A stretch of DNA of 64,000 bases from Gemmatimonadota bacterium (GTDB lineage Bacteria; Gemmatimonadota; Gemmatimonadetes; Gemmatimonadales; Gemmatimonadaceae): assembly GCA_021299375.1 (NCBI GenBank), contig JAJTGR010000051.1:1-64000 (forward strand). The letters run 5' to 3'. Shown here one piece after another: positions 36,050 to 44,712 of this stretch; position 1 is the first letter of the stretch; each line of letters opens with the position of its first letter. A program made the position numbers and the translations under genes. The notes under the pieces were generated by a model that saw only the letters and a list, made by a program, of their open reading frames with translations, ran no database searches and was not told where the DNA came from.

Positions 36050-37995
36050 GCGCTGCACCGCGCGTCGCCGTCGGCATCGACGTCGGCGGCACCTTCACCG
36101 ACCTCGCCGCCCTGCATGACGACGGCACGGTGCACACCACCAAGGTGCTGAGCGAGCCCGCCGACCGGGCACAAGGCGTGCTGAACGCGCTCGCTGCCGC
36201 TGCGCTACCCGCGGGGCAACTCGCCTACCTGGCCCACGGCACCACGGTCGTCACCAACCTGCTGCTCGAGCGGCGTGGCGCGCGCGTGGTGGCCGGCGCG
36301 ACGGCCGGCTTCACCGACCTGCTCGAACTGCGGCGACAGGAGCGGGCCGCGCTGTACGACCTCACGCGCCATCATGTGCCACCGCTGGTACCGCCCGACT
36401 GCATCGTCCCCGTGCGCGAACGGCTCGTGCCCGACGGCGTCCTCACGCCACTCGGCGACGACGCGCTCACCGAGGCCGTCGATGCCGTGTTGGCGCTTGC
36501 GCCGGAGACCGTCGCCATCACGCTGCTGCACGCGTACGGCGATGCGTCGCACGAGCAGCGTCTGGCTGAGGCGCTGCGCGCGGCCATTGCGGCGCGCGGG
36601 TTGGCCACCGACGTCGTCACCAGCCACGATGTGCTCCCCGAGATTCGCGAGTACGAGCGTATGGCCACCACCGTGGCCGAAGCGTATGCGCGGCCCGCCG
36701 TGCGCCGGTACCTCGACGGGTTGACGGCGCGGCTGGCCGAGGCGGGCTTTCCCGCGCCGCGCGTCATGACGTCGGCGGGCGGCACCCTGACGGCCTTCGA
36801 GGCGGCCCACCACGCAGCGGCGCTGGCGCTCTCGGGCCCAGCGGGTGGTGTCACCGGTGCGGCGGCCATTGCCCGCGCCCTTGGTGTGCCGCGTGCGCTC
36901 ACCATCGACATCGGCGGCACCAGCGCCGACGTGGGACTCATCGATGACGGAGAGCCGTTGGTGGAGCGCGGCGGCGGGGTGGCGGGCATACCCATCGCGC
37001 TGCCGCGTGTGCTCGTGGAGGCCGTGGCCGCTGGCGGCGGCAGTCTCGCGTGGATCGACGACGGGGGAGCGGTGCGGGCCGGACCGGAGAGCGCGGGGGC
37101 CTTGCCGGGACCGGCCGCCTACGGCCGTGGTGGCACCCACCCCACCGTCACCGACGCCCATGTCGTGCTTGGGACGATTGCGGCTGGCGACTGGAACAGT
37201 GGGGTGCACATCAGTCGCGAGCGCGCGGCGGCCGCCGTCGCCACCATTGCCGACCCACTCGGCGTGTCGCTGGAGCGTGCCGCGGAGGCCATCATCGCCA
37301 CCGCCGACGCCACCATGGCACGGGCGCTGCGCCGCATCTCGGTCGAGCGCGGCATCGATCCGCGCGGCATCCCACTCATTGCCTTCGGTGGGGGCGGGCC
37401 CCTGCATGCGTGCGGGCTGGCTGAGCGCCTTGGCATCCGGCAGGTCATCGTGCCGCCGCATGCGGGTGTGCTGAGCGCCGTGGGGCTGGCGCTCGCGCCC
37501 GAGCGCCGAGAGCGGCTCACAAGCTGTGTGATCACCGCCGAGGACTGGAGCGATGGCGCGCTGGCCACCCTGCTGCAGGACTCGGCACACGACCTCGCCG
37601 GCGGCGCCACGCACCTCGAACCCCGGTGGTGGGTGCGGGCGCGCTATGTGGGGCAAGGGTATGAGCTCGACGTGCCGGTGGACCCCGGTGACCGCGTGGC
37701 CCACGTCGTGACGCGCTTCGCGGCGCGGCACGAGGCACGCGCCGGCTTCACGCTCGATCGCCCGGTCGAGTTCATCAGCGCGCGCACGACCCTGAGCAGC
37801 AGCCCGTGGCCCGTGCGGTTCGTCCGCCCCCAGCGTACCGGTCCGCTCGCCGCCGACGCCGATGACGGGCGCGCGATGTCGCGGGCAATCACGGGAGATG
37901 CGGTGGTGCGGCTCCCCGACGCGACATTGCGCGTGGCGCGCGGATGGCACGCGCGTACGCTCGAGATTGGCGGGTGGTTGCTGGAGGCCCAATGA
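36046..37995 (+). CDS. hyuA: Hydantoinase/5-oxoprolinase subunit A
   Basis: The product is 649 residues from GTG 36046. The N-terminal domain has the actin-like phosphate loop GIDVGGTFTDLAAL and HGTTVVTNLLLERRGARV. The Hydantoinase_A domain has TIDIGGTSADVGLI, RGGGVAGIPI and the AFGGGGPLHACGLAE segment, and a C-terminal beta domain follows. With HyuB it forms an ATP-dependent enzyme that opens hydantoins or 5-oxoproline, or carboxylates ketones in related complexes. HyuB is encoded downstream but separated by a UDG-like gene. Overlaps at both ends (GTGA, ATGA) indicate one operon. Confidence 0.94.
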   Translation: MSAAPRVAVGIDVGGTFTDLAALHDDGTVHTTKVLSEPADRAQGVLNALAAAALPAGQLAYLAHGTTVVTNLLLERRGARVVAGATAGFTDLLELRRQERAALYDLTRHHVPPLVPPDCIVPVRERLVPDGVLTPLGDDALTEAVDAVLALAPETVAITLLHAYGDASHEQRLAEALRAAIAARGLATDVVTSHDVLPEIREYERMATTVAEAYARPAVRRYLDGLTARLAEAGFPAPRVMTSAGGTLTAFEAAHHAAALALSGPAGGVTGAAAIARALGVPRALTIDIGGTSADVGLIDDGEPLVERGGGVAGIPIALPRVLVEAVAAGGGSLAWIDDGGAVRAGPESAGALPGPAAYGRGGTHPTVTDAHVVLGTIAAGDWNSGVHISRERAAAAVATIADPLGVSLERAAEAIIATADATMARALRRISVERGIDPRGIPLIAFGGGGPLHACGLAERLGIRQVIVPPHAGVLSAVGLALAPERRERLTSCVITAEDWSDGALATLLQDSAHDLAGGATHLEPRWWVRARYVGQGYELDVPVDPGDRVAHVVTRFAARHEARAGFTLDRPVEFISARTTLSSSPWPVRFVRPQRTGPLAADADDGRAMSRAITGDAVVRLPDATLRVARGWHARTLEIGGWLLEAQ

Positions 37996-38651
37996 CCCTG
38001 CCGTCTGCACAGATCGGGCGTATCCTCGGCACACCGGTCCCGCTGTTGCTCCCCGTCAGCGGCCCGGTGCACGTGCTCATCCTTGGCGAGGCACCGGGGC
38101 CGCGCGGTGCCGACAAGAGCGGTATCCCGTTCTTCGGCGACGCCGCCGGACGCCACCTGTACACCGTGCTCGAACGATTGGGCGCCGTGCAGATGCCACC
38201 CGAGGTCAGCCAGCTCGCGTGGGATGGGGCCACGTTCACGGCGCAGGGGCTCGCGCCACTGGCGCTTGGCGTCGCGCTCGGCAACGCGTGGAACCGGTGC
38301 CCCACCGATGATGGCTCGTCGTTCCGCGCGCCGCTGCGTGCGGAGTTGGAGAGCGCGGCGAACTTCACGCGTCTCACCCGCGACATCACGCAGTTGCAGA
38401 CGCGAGGGTTGCGCGGGATTGTCACGCTCGGCCGGGTAGCCACCCGCACTGTTGTCGCCCTGTTCCGGAAGTATCCCCAACCCGACCTCGCTTGCCGTGC
38501 GCTCCCGCATCCGTCGGCGCAGGGCCTGTTGTCGATGGCGCCGAACCGCGGTAAAGGCGCGAAGATGGCCGATCTCCAGGACGTGTGGATGCTTCGGTGC
38601 CAATACGCGCTCATCCAGGCGGGATTTCCCGCCATGGCCGGGGAGGCGTGA
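37992..38651 (+). CDS. Uracil-DNA glycosylase superfamily protein inside the hyu operon
   Basis: The product is 219 residues from ATG 37992, overlapping hyuA by 4 nt. The UDG motif 1 region is [28 protein letters not shown]-like (GEAPG near 31), with NAWNRCP in the middle. Motif 2 ALPHPSAQG (His near 172) lies in the C-terminal half. The iron-sulfur cysteines of family 4 enzymes are absent. Family members remove uracil or other damaged bases from DNA, but the active-site details do not match a well-known family closely. Its stop overlaps the hyuB start (TGATG). A nucleotide-related role for the whole operon is possible; chance insertion is the alternative. Confidence 0.8.
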   Translation: MTLPSAQIGRILGTPVPLLLPVSGPVHVLILGEAPGPRGADKSGIPFFGDAAGRHLYTVLERLGAVQMPPEVSQLAWDGATFTAQGLAPLALGVALGNAWNRCPTDDGSSFRAPLRAELESAANFTRLTRDITQLQTRGLRGIVTLGRVATRTVVALFRKYPQPDLACRALPHPSAQGLLSMAPNRGKGAKMADLQDVWMLRCQYALIQAGFPAMAGEA

Positions 38652-40225
38652 TGGCGTCACCGGCGTTCGATGCGCTCGAGCTGACCGTGTTCTCCCAGGG
38701 GGTGGCCATGCTTGCTGAGGAGATGGGCGGCCTGCTGGAGCGCAGCAGCATTTCGCCCAACATCCGCGAACGGCGTGATGCGTCGTGCGCGCTGTTCGAT
38801 GCGGCCGGACGCATGGTGGCCCAGGCGGCGCACATTCCGGTGCACCTCGGTGCCATGCCGGAGGCGGTAGCAGCGGTGCGGGCGGCCGGCGCTGGTGCGG
38901 GCGACCTGTTCCTGCTCAACGATCCCTCCCATGGCGGTTCGCACCTGCCGGATCTCACCATGGTCGAGGTGATTGCCCATCCGCACGAGCCCGATCGCAT
39001 CATCGGCTATGCGGCGGTGCGGGCGCATCACGCCGACGTGGGCGGCATGAGTCCGGGGAGCATGCCCTTCGGGGCGACCGAGTTGTTTCAGGAGGGGCTC
39101 ATCGTGCCGCCCGTGCGCCTCGAGGTGCGAGGGGTGCCGCAGTCCGACGTGCTGGCGCTGGTGCTCGCCAACGTACGCACCCCAGCCGAGCGCGAAGGGG
39201 ATTTACGGGCACAGCGGGCGGCCTGTGCGGCTGGTCGGAGGGGCTGGCAGGCGTTGGCCTTGCGCATGGGCGAGGCCGCGCTGCACACCGCCGTCGAGGC
39301 GCTGCTCGATTACACCGAGCGTCGGGTGCGGGCGCGGCTCGCGATACTCGAGGGGGCGGAGGGCCATGCGGCCGATGCGCTCGAGGGAGACGGCGTCAGT
39401 GAGATACCCATTCCCGTGGTGATCGCGGCGCGCGTGCGCGAGCGGACACTGCACCTGGACCTGACCGGCACCTCGCCCGCCGTGAAGGGCAACGTGAATG
39501 CCCCACCCGCGGTGGCGCGCGCCGCGGCGGTGTTCGTGCTCCGGGTGCTGTGCGACGACGACGTGCCGGTGAACGACGGTGTAGCACGGGCACTGGCCCT
39601 CACCATTCCCAACGACTGTGTCGCCAACGCCAAGCGCCCGAGTGCCGTGGCCGCCGGCAACGTCGAGCTCTCGCAGCGCCTCACTGACGTGTGCTTTGCC
39701 GCGCTCGCCAATGCCGCGGCGTCGATCGGGGTCGCCGACCTCGTGATTCCCGCGTCGGGGCAGGGCACCATGAACAACGTGACGCTCGGTGGGCCGGGGT
39801 GGAGCTTCTACGAAACGCTGGGCGGTGGGCAGGGCGCGAGCCTTCGCGGCGATGGGCCGACGGCGGTGCACGTGGGCATGAGCAACACCCGCAACACGCC
39901 CGTGGAATCCCTCGAGCGTGCGTACCCGCTGCGTGTGGTGGAATACGCGGTGCGCCGGGGCAGCGGCGGGCCAGGGTGGCATACGGGCGGTGACGGCGTG
40001 GTCCGGCGCTATCAGGCGCTGGGGCCATGCACGGCCACGCTCCTCACCGAGCGACGGCGGGTTGCGCCGCCAGGCGCGAATGGCGGGGGCGAGGCGAAGG
40101 CCGGCATCAATCGCCTCAACGATGATGTCCTGCCGGCAAAGACGCGGGTCGCCATGCAGGCTGGTGACGTGCTGACGATCGAGACGCCCGGTGGTGGCGG
40201 GTGGGGCGTAGCCGGCGAGGCGTAG
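38651..40225 (+). CDS. hyuB: Hydantoinase/5-oxoprolinase subunit B
   Basis: The product is 524 residues from ATG 38651. The Hydantoinase_B pattern is clear. It begins with [24 protein letters not shown]-type text and [19 protein letters not shown], then [29 protein letters not shown] and the C-terminal [16 protein letters not shown]. It ends in ETPGGGGWG, where the family usually stops soon after. The actual stop codon lies in the second copy of a 14-bp tandem duplication (40205..40232). It partners HyuA at 36046. Confidence 0.94.
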   Translation: MASPAFDALELTVFSQGVAMLAEEMGGLLERSSISPNIRERRDASCALFDAAGRMVAQAAHIPVHLGAMPEAVAAVRAAGAGAGDLFLLNDPSHGGSHLPDLTMVEVIAHPHEPDRIIGYAAVRAHHADVGGMSPGSMPFGATELFQEGLIVPPVRLEVRGVPQSDVLALVLANVRTPAEREGDLRAQRAACAAGRRGWQALALRMGEAALHTAVEALLDYTERRVRARLAILEGAEGHAADALEGDGVSEIPIPVVIAARVRERTLHLDLTGTSPAVKGNVNAPPAVARAAAVFVLRVLCDDDVPVNDGVARALALTIPNDCVANAKRPSAVAAGNVELSQRLTDVCFAALANAAASIGVADLVIPASGQGTMNNVTLGGPGWSFYETLGGGQGASLRGDGPTAVHVGMSNTRNTPVESLERAYPLRVVEYAVRRGSGGPGWHTGGDGVVRRYQALGPCTATLLTERRRVAPPGANGGGEAKAGINRLNDDVLPAKTRVAMQAGDVLTIETPGGGGWGVAGEA

Positions 40226-40232
40226 CCGGCGA
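40205..40232 (+). repeat. 14-bp tandem duplication at the hyuB 3' end
   Basis: GGCGTAGCCGGCGA occurs twice in direct succession. In the first copy GTA is read as Val; in the second copy the shifted phase (14 is not a multiple of 3) places TAG in frame as the hyuB stop. Confidence 0.85.
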
Positions 40233-40725
40233 GGCTTCGCGGAGGGGAGGCGGGCTGCCGCAGCCGGCTCCGCGGCCGTCCGGCATCGTGATCGCCAGCC
40301 CCTCACAAGCCGCCAGCCCCGTCAGCACGCTGCCCGCGAGACGCACCCGGTCGCGGGCCTCGTCGAGCACGCGGTCAATCGTGGCGATCGGGGTGGTGGT
40401 GGAAGCGGACCAGCGTCTCCGGCTCCCGTGCGACGCCGCACCGCGCGATCTCGCGCGACGACGTGACGAGCGGGGCAGAGTGGGTCAGCCCCATCCCGTG
40501 GTTGCTGTGCCAGTGGGTCAGGAACAGCGGCGGCGGCCGGTCATCGTCAGTCTGGGCGCGCGATTGGCCGAGCTGCTGCATGCCGGTACCGGCATCGAGG
40601 ATGATCGGCGGGGCGTCGCCGATCCGTACTCCGCGCATGGCGTGTTGCCACCATACCACACCACACGGTATCGCGGGCCAGGGACCGGGCAGGTGCCGCG
40701 TGGACCCCAAGGCCGGAGAGGCGCC
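40226..40725 (-). pseudogene. Decayed metallo-beta-lactamase-fold hydrolase gene
   Basis: Reading the minus strand, pieces of one MBL-fold protein appear in order but in different frames. First comes WGPRGTCPVPGP with WYGGNTPCAE (40640-40720), normally followed by VEVR. Then, in another frame, VRIGDAPPIILDAGTGMQQLG and LTHWHSNHGMGL, and after a missing middle LVRFHHHPDRHD. A third frame continues TIDRVLDEARDRVRLAG and ACEGLAITMP. At least two frameshifts, an internal deletion of roughly 100 codons and loss of the HxHxDH aspartate (HWHSNH) make it non-functional. It lies between hyuB and the Crp-like gene on the same strand as the latter. Confidence 0.82.
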
Positions 40726-40770
40726 CGCGGGCGCGGCGCCGCTGGGTGGCGGCGGTGCACACCCCGCCGA

Positions 40771-41505
40771 TCAGAGGCCCGGACGCGCGCGGGCCTCGAG
40801 CGCGGCACGGTCGGTCACCGTCACCACGCGCCGCTGCACCGCAATGATCCCCTGGTCCTGAAAATCCGCCATCGCCCGTGACACCGTCTCTCGGCTGGAA
40901 CCGACCATCTGCGCCATGGTCTGGTGCGTGAGGTGCTTCACGAGCACGGCGGGCTCACCTGCTGTCGCGTGTTCCAGCAGCACCCTCGCCACGCGCCCCG
41001 GCACATCCAGCAGCACGAGGCTGCCAATGGTGCTGTCAGCCTGACGGAGCCTGCGGGATAGCTCCACCAGGAGTCCCCACGCCACCGGGGGACTCTGCTC
41101 CACCTGCCGGCGGAAGTCCGCGCGCCGCAACACCAGGAGGCTCGATGCCTGAGTGGCGACGATGTGCGCCGACCGCGGGCGGCCGTCGATCAGGGCCAGC
41201 TCCCCGAAGTGATCCCCCACTCCCAGCACGTTCAGGAGCACCTCACGCCCATCCTCGCCGACCAGGACCACCTTCACTTCACCCGAGCGCACGACGTACA
41301 GGGCATCCCCCGCGTCGCCCTCCGCGACGATGCGCGCGCCCTTGGCGAAGCGCTGTTCCCGCGTGAGTTCGGCGAAGCCGCGCACCGCCATCCGCTCCAG
41401 CGCACGGAACAGGGGCACGGTCGACAGGAAATCCGCGATGCGGTCGAGCGACACGCTCATCGTATTGGGGGTGAATCGGCGTGGCGAGGTGTCGCGCGTA
41501 ACCAT
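40771..41505 (-). CDS. Crp/Fnr-family transcription regulator
   Basis: The product is 244 residues. I choose ATG 41505 because GGAGGGG ends 7 nt upstream; the internal ATG at 41460 has no such signal. The cyclic-nucleotide-binding domain (about 35-150) has GDAGDALYVVRSGEVKV and the phosphate-cassette-like FGELALIDGRPRSAHI. A dimer helix and the Crp-type winged helix-turn-helix MAQMVGSSRETVSRAMADF follow. FGELALIDGxPRSA resembles the cAMP-binding form (E and R present), so cAMP or a similar ligand is plausible. It has no Fnr iron-sulfur cysteines. A matching operator occurs at 41571. Confidence 0.93.
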   Translation of the reverse strand: MVTRDTSPRRFTPNTMSVSLDRIADFLSTVPLFRALERMAVRGFAELTREQRFAKGARIVAEGDAGDALYVVRSGEVKVVLVGEDGREVLLNVLGVGDHFGELALIDGRPRSAHIVATQASSLLVLRRADFRRQVEQSPPVAWGLLVELSRRLRQADSTIGSLVLLDVPGRVARVLLEHATAGEPAVLVKHLTHQTMAQMVGSSRETVSRAMADFQDQGIIAVQRRVVTVTDRAALEARARPGL

Positions 41506-41570
41506 AGAGAATCCCCTCCGCTGGTGTATGTTGCGTCACGAAGCCTAACGGCGCGCGGACCCCGGCCGCC

Positions 41571-41584
41571 GTGACCCACATCAC
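41571..41584. promoter_or_regulatory. Crp-like operator GTGA-N6-TCAC
   Basis: GTGACCCACATCAC matches the core of the Crp palindrome (TGTGA-N6-TCACA) with both half-sites intact. It lies between the divergent crp-like gene (start 41505) and prfA (start 41603). It could serve autoregulation or control of the prfA operon. Confidence 0.5.
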
Positions 41585-41602
41585 GAATTTCATCCCAGAT
41601 CG

Positions 41603-42673
41603 ATGCTGAGCCACCTTCGCGACCGCATGGCCGAGGCGCTGCAGCGCGCCGTCGAAGTGGAGCAGTTGCTGGCCGATCCCGAGACCACGAAGGATGCGTC
41701 GCGCCTCGCTGACCTTGGCCGCGAGCATCACCGGCTGGCCGAGGTCGTCGCCAAGGCGAATCGCCTGGCCAAGGCCGAACAGGAACGGGACGAGGCGCGG
41801 GAGATGGCCGCTGGCGACGACCCCGACTTCGCGGCCGAGGCAAAGGCGGAGCTAGTGCGGCTCGAAGCCGAGTGTGCCGCCCTCGAGAAGGCGCTGCTGC
41901 CGCTGCTGATCCCCCGTGATCCTCTCGATGATCGGCCGGCGATCGTCGAGATCCGGGCCGGTACCGGCGGCGACGAGGCGGGGCTGTTTGCCGGCGACCT
42001 GCTCCGCATGTACACCCGCTTCATCGAACGCCGTGGCTGGCGCATCGAGCCGATTTCCTACTCCGAAGGCACCCTTGGTGGAGTGAAGGAGTCGATTTTC
42101 AAGGTCGTGGGCGACGGCGCGTTCGGCCTGCTGCGCTGGGAATCGGGAGTGCACCGCGTCCAGCGTGTGCCGGCCACCGAGTCGCAGGGACGCATCCATA
42201 CGTCGGCCGCGACCGTGGCGGTGCTGCCGGAGGCGGAAGAGGTGGACATGAAGATCGAGGAGAAGGACCTGCGCATCGACGTGTTTCGCTCGTCGGGACC
42301 GGGCGGCCAGAGCGTGAACACGACCGACTCCGCCGTGCGCATCACGCACCTCCCCACGGGCATCGTGGTATCGCAGCAGGACCAGAAATCGCAGCTGCAG
42401 AACAAAGCCAAGGGCATGGAAGTGTTGCGCGCCCGCCTGCTCGACCTGCGACTCTCCGAGCAGGAGGCGGAGCGTTCGCGCATGCGCAAGTCGCAGGTCT
42501 CCACCGGTGACCGATCGGCCAAGATCCGCACCTACAACTTCCCGCAGGGTCGCGTCACGGATCACCGGGTCGGGCTCACGCTGTATGACATCGACGGGGT
42601 GATGAACGGGGACATCGCGCCGTTCCTCGAGGCGATCGCCCTGGCCAGTGCTGAAGAGAAGCTGAGTGGTTGA
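41603..42673 (+). CDS. prfA: Peptide chain release factor 1
   Basis: The product is 356 residues. The N-terminal coiled domain is followed by the PCRF region with [19 protein letters not shown]. The tripeptide anticodon PAT lies in [20 protein letters not shown] (about 190), which marks RF1 (reads UAA and UAG). The catalytic GGQ lies in [19 protein letters not shown] (about 234), and a basic tail completes it. It is the first gene of prfA-prmC-ylbF-tmk-ctp. Because the FKBP interruption at 16498 is a UAA, this factor would terminate there. Confidence 0.97.
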   Translation: MLSHLRDRMAEALQRAVEVEQLLADPETTKDASRLADLGREHHRLAEVVAKANRLAKAEQERDEAREMAAGDDPDFAAEAKAELVRLEAECAALEKALLPLLIPRDPLDDRPAIVEIRAGTGGDEAGLFAGDLLRMYTRFIERRGWRIEPISYSEGTLGGVKESIFKVVGDGAFGLLRWESGVHRVQRVPATESQGRIHTSAATVAVLPEAEEVDMKIEEKDLRIDVFRSSGPGGQSVNTTDSAVRITHLPTGIVVSQQDQKSQLQNKAKGMEVLRARLLDLRLSEQEAERSRMRKSQVSTGDRSAKIRTYNFPQGRVTDHRVGLTLYDIDGVMNGDIAPFLEAIALASAEEKLSG

Positions 42674-42686
42674 CCGGTCGGGGCCC

Positions 42687-43571
42687 ATGACCCTGCGCGA
42701 CGTGGTGACGCGTGTGGTGGGGCTGCTGGCCGAGGCGGACCGTCTCGAGCCGGAGGTCCGGCAGGATGCGGCGCGGGAAGGGCGTCTGCTGGTGGCGGCG
42801 GTCCTGGGCCTTTCACCCGGGGAGCTCGCGCAGCGGCTGGTGCTCCACCCGGTGATCACGCCCGCCGAGATGGCGTCGGTCGAGCGGGCGCTCCACCGGC
42901 GGCTGCGCGGGGAGCCGTTGGCGTACGCCGTCGGGACTGCCGCGTTTCGGGACCTCGTGCTGCAGGTCGACGCGCGGGTACTCATTCCGCGCCCCGAAAC
43001 CGAGGTGGTGGTCGGGGAGGCGTTGCGGGTGACGGCCGACCGCGTGGGGGGCATCGCGGTCGACATCGGGACTGGCTCGGGCGCGATCGCGCTGAGTCTG
43101 GCCATGGAGGGCCACTTCGCCCGGGTGATCGCCACCGATATCTCGGCGGATGCGCTGGCCGTGGCGTCGGCCAACGCCGAGCGCTTGTGGCGGGGCGGGG
43201 CGCCGGTGGAGTTCCGCATGGGCGCCGACCTGGCGCCCATCGCCGGTGAGCGGGCGCGTGTACTTGTCGCCAATCCTCCCTACATTGCGTATGCGGAAGC
43301 CACGGCGTTGCCGGCGTCGGTGCGTGACTGGGAGCCGCCGCTGGCGCTGTTCGCGCCGGACGACGGCCTGGCGCGGTACCGGGCCCTGATCGCCGGGGCT
43401 TCCGCCGTACTCGAGCCTGGCGGATGGTTGGTGTGCGAAGTCGATACCCGACGGGCAGCGTTGACCGCCGAGCTTGCCGAGTCCGCCGGGTTGCAGCAGG
43501 TGCAGGTGGTGCAGGACCTCTCGGGGCGCGATCGGGTGCTGGTGGCGCAGACGCCATCGGCAGGCAACTGA
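42687..43571 (+). CDS. prmC: Release factor glutamine methyltransferase
   Basis: The product is 294 residues from ATG 42687; a GTG at 42666 inside the prfA end is an alternative. An N-terminal helical domain is followed by a SAM-dependent methyltransferase. It carries RVLIPRPETE, the motif I VDIGTGSGAIALSLA and the catalytic ANPPYIA, with the DGLARYRALI segment near the end. PrmC methylates the Gln of the GGQ motif of release factors, so its place next to prfA is functional and conserved. Confidence 0.95.
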   Translation: MTLRDVVTRVVGLLAEADRLEPEVRQDAAREGRLLVAAVLGLSPGELAQRLVLHPVITPAEMASVERALHRRLRGEPLAYAVGTAAFRDLVLQVDARVLIPRPETEVVVGEALRVTADRVGGIAVDIGTGSGAIALSLAMEGHFARVIATDISADALAVASANAERLWRGGAPVEFRMGADLAPIAGERARVLVANPPYIAYAEATALPASVRDWEPPLALFAPDDGLARYRALIAGASAVLEPGGWLVCEVDTRRAALTAELAESAGLQQVQVVQDLSGRDRVLVAQTPSAGN

Positions 43572-43617
43572 TCGGCGCGTCGATCGAATTCCATCCAGCG
43601 GCCGGGAGGCCGACGAC

Positions 43618-43968
43618 ATGCTCGAAGACAAGGCGAAGGATCTTGGCCGTTCGATCGGCCAGAGCGAGGAATACAAGGCCGTCAAGCGGTCCAGCGAGGC
43701 GCTCAACGCTGATCGCGAAGCCACCACGATCCTTCGGCAGATGGAGCAGATCCGGCAGGATGCGCAGAGCATGATCGACCGCGGCGACGAGCCGACGCCG
43801 GCCATGGAGCAGCAGCTCGACGCCCTGCTGCAGCAGGTGCAGGGCAACCCGGCGTATCAGCGCGCGATCGCGGCCCAGGACAACTTCGACAAGCTGATGC
43901 TGCGGGTGAACCAGTGGATCGCCGATGGTATCCGCGCGGGAGCCACCAGCTCGATCATCCTCGGTTGA
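43618..43968 (+). CDS. YlbF/YmcA-family protein
   Basis: The product is 116 residues from ATG 43618, with GGGAGG about 8 nt upstream. It is all-helical: DLGRSIGQSEEYKAVKRSSEAL, then an acidic/amphipathic middle, and NPAYQRAIAAQDNFDKLMLRVN at the end, which is the Com_YlbF pattern. In Bacillus, YlbF, YmcA and YaaT form a complex that guides RNase Y and affects competence and sporulation. Outside Firmicutes the role is unclear. It sits between prmC and tmk with small gaps. Confidence 0.85.
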   Translation: MLEDKAKDLGRSIGQSEEYKAVKRSSEALNADREATTILRQMEQIRQDAQSMIDRGDEPTPAMEQQLDALLQQVQGNPAYQRAIAAQDNFDKLMLRVNQWIADGIRAGATSSIILG

Positions 43969-43976
43969 TCGAGGGC

Positions 43977-44696
43977 ATGGACCGATCGGGGACGGCGGAA
44001 CCGGCCGAAAGGCGGTGGCCCGGACTGTTCGTCGTCCTGGAGGGCGGCGAGGGTGTGGGCAAGACGACGCAGTGGCAGCGGCTGGCCGACACCTTGCGCG
44101 CGGTGGGGCAGGATGTGGTGGCGGTGCGCGAGCCTGGCGGCACGCCGGCCGGTGACGCCATACGGGCGCTGCTGCTCGACCCCGGGTCGACCTTGGCCCC
44201 TGCCACCGAAGCGCTGCTGTTTGCATCGTCGCGGGCGCAGGTGGTGCGCGACGTGATCGAACCAGCCCTCGCCCGCGGGGCCGTGGTGCTCGTGGATCGG
44301 TTCTTGCTGTCCACGTACGCTTATCAGGGCGCGGGCCGCGGCCTGCCGATGGACGCGCTGCGGGCCATGAATGCGTTCGCCACCGGTGGCCGCGCGCCCG
44401 ACCTCACGCTGCTGCTGTCGGTGCCGTTCGCGCAGGCGCAGGCTCGCGCGTTGGCTCGCGGCGCCGCCGACCGTATGGAGCGGGAGGACCTCGCGTTTCA
44501 TGCCCGGGTGCGCGACGCGTTCGACCTGGCGCTGTCGGCCACCTGGCAGGCGAGACATCCCGAAGTCGGCCCCGTGACGGCCGTGGCCGCCGACACGGCG
44601 GTCGAGGCGGTGACGGTCCGGTGCCTCGAGGCGCTCGTGACCCGCTGGCCTCAGCAGTTCGCGGCCGCGGCGTCGGCGGCACTTCAGCGCCTCTAG
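43977..44696 (+). CDS. tmk: Thymidylate kinase
   Basis: The product is 239 residues from ATG 43977. It has the P-loop LEGGEGVGKTTQ (about 23-34), the DR-x motif VLVDRFLLSTYAYQGAGRG with Tyr/Gln contacts, REPGGTPAGD for the nucleotide base region, and a LID-type segment RGAADRMEREDLAFH. It phosphorylates dTMP to dTDP. The C-terminal extension is Ala-rich. The start is 8 nt after ylbF. Confidence 0.95.
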   Translation: MDRSGTAEPAERRWPGLFVVLEGGEGVGKTTQWQRLADTLRAVGQDVVAVREPGGTPAGDAIRALLLDPGSTLAPATEALLFASSRAQVVRDVIEPALARGAVVLVDRFLLSTYAYQGAGRGLPMDALRAMNAFATGGRAPDLTLLLSVPFAQAQARALARGAADRMEREDLAFHARVRDAFDLALSATWQARHPEVGPVTAVAADTAVEAVTVRCLEALVTRWPQQFAAAASAALQRL

Positions 44697-44701
44697 CCAC
44701 G

Positions 44702-44707
44702 TATACC
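44702..44707 (+). promoter_or_regulatory. TATACC box before the C-terminal protease gene
   Basis: TATACC lies 5 nt before the ATG at 44713 in the 16-bp gap after tmk. It is a weaker match to the pattern than the others; the gene is probably also served by the operon transcript. Confidence 0.3.
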
Positions 44708-44712
44708 ACCGT

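Noticed and set aside
36205-38034. Long minus-strand frame under hyuA
   Set aside because: It mirrors the codon bias of hyuA and has no recognisable motif.
41460-41505. Shorter start of the Crp-like protein at 41460
   Set aside because: The ATG at 41505 has a strong GGAGGGG 7 nt upstream; the later ATG has none.
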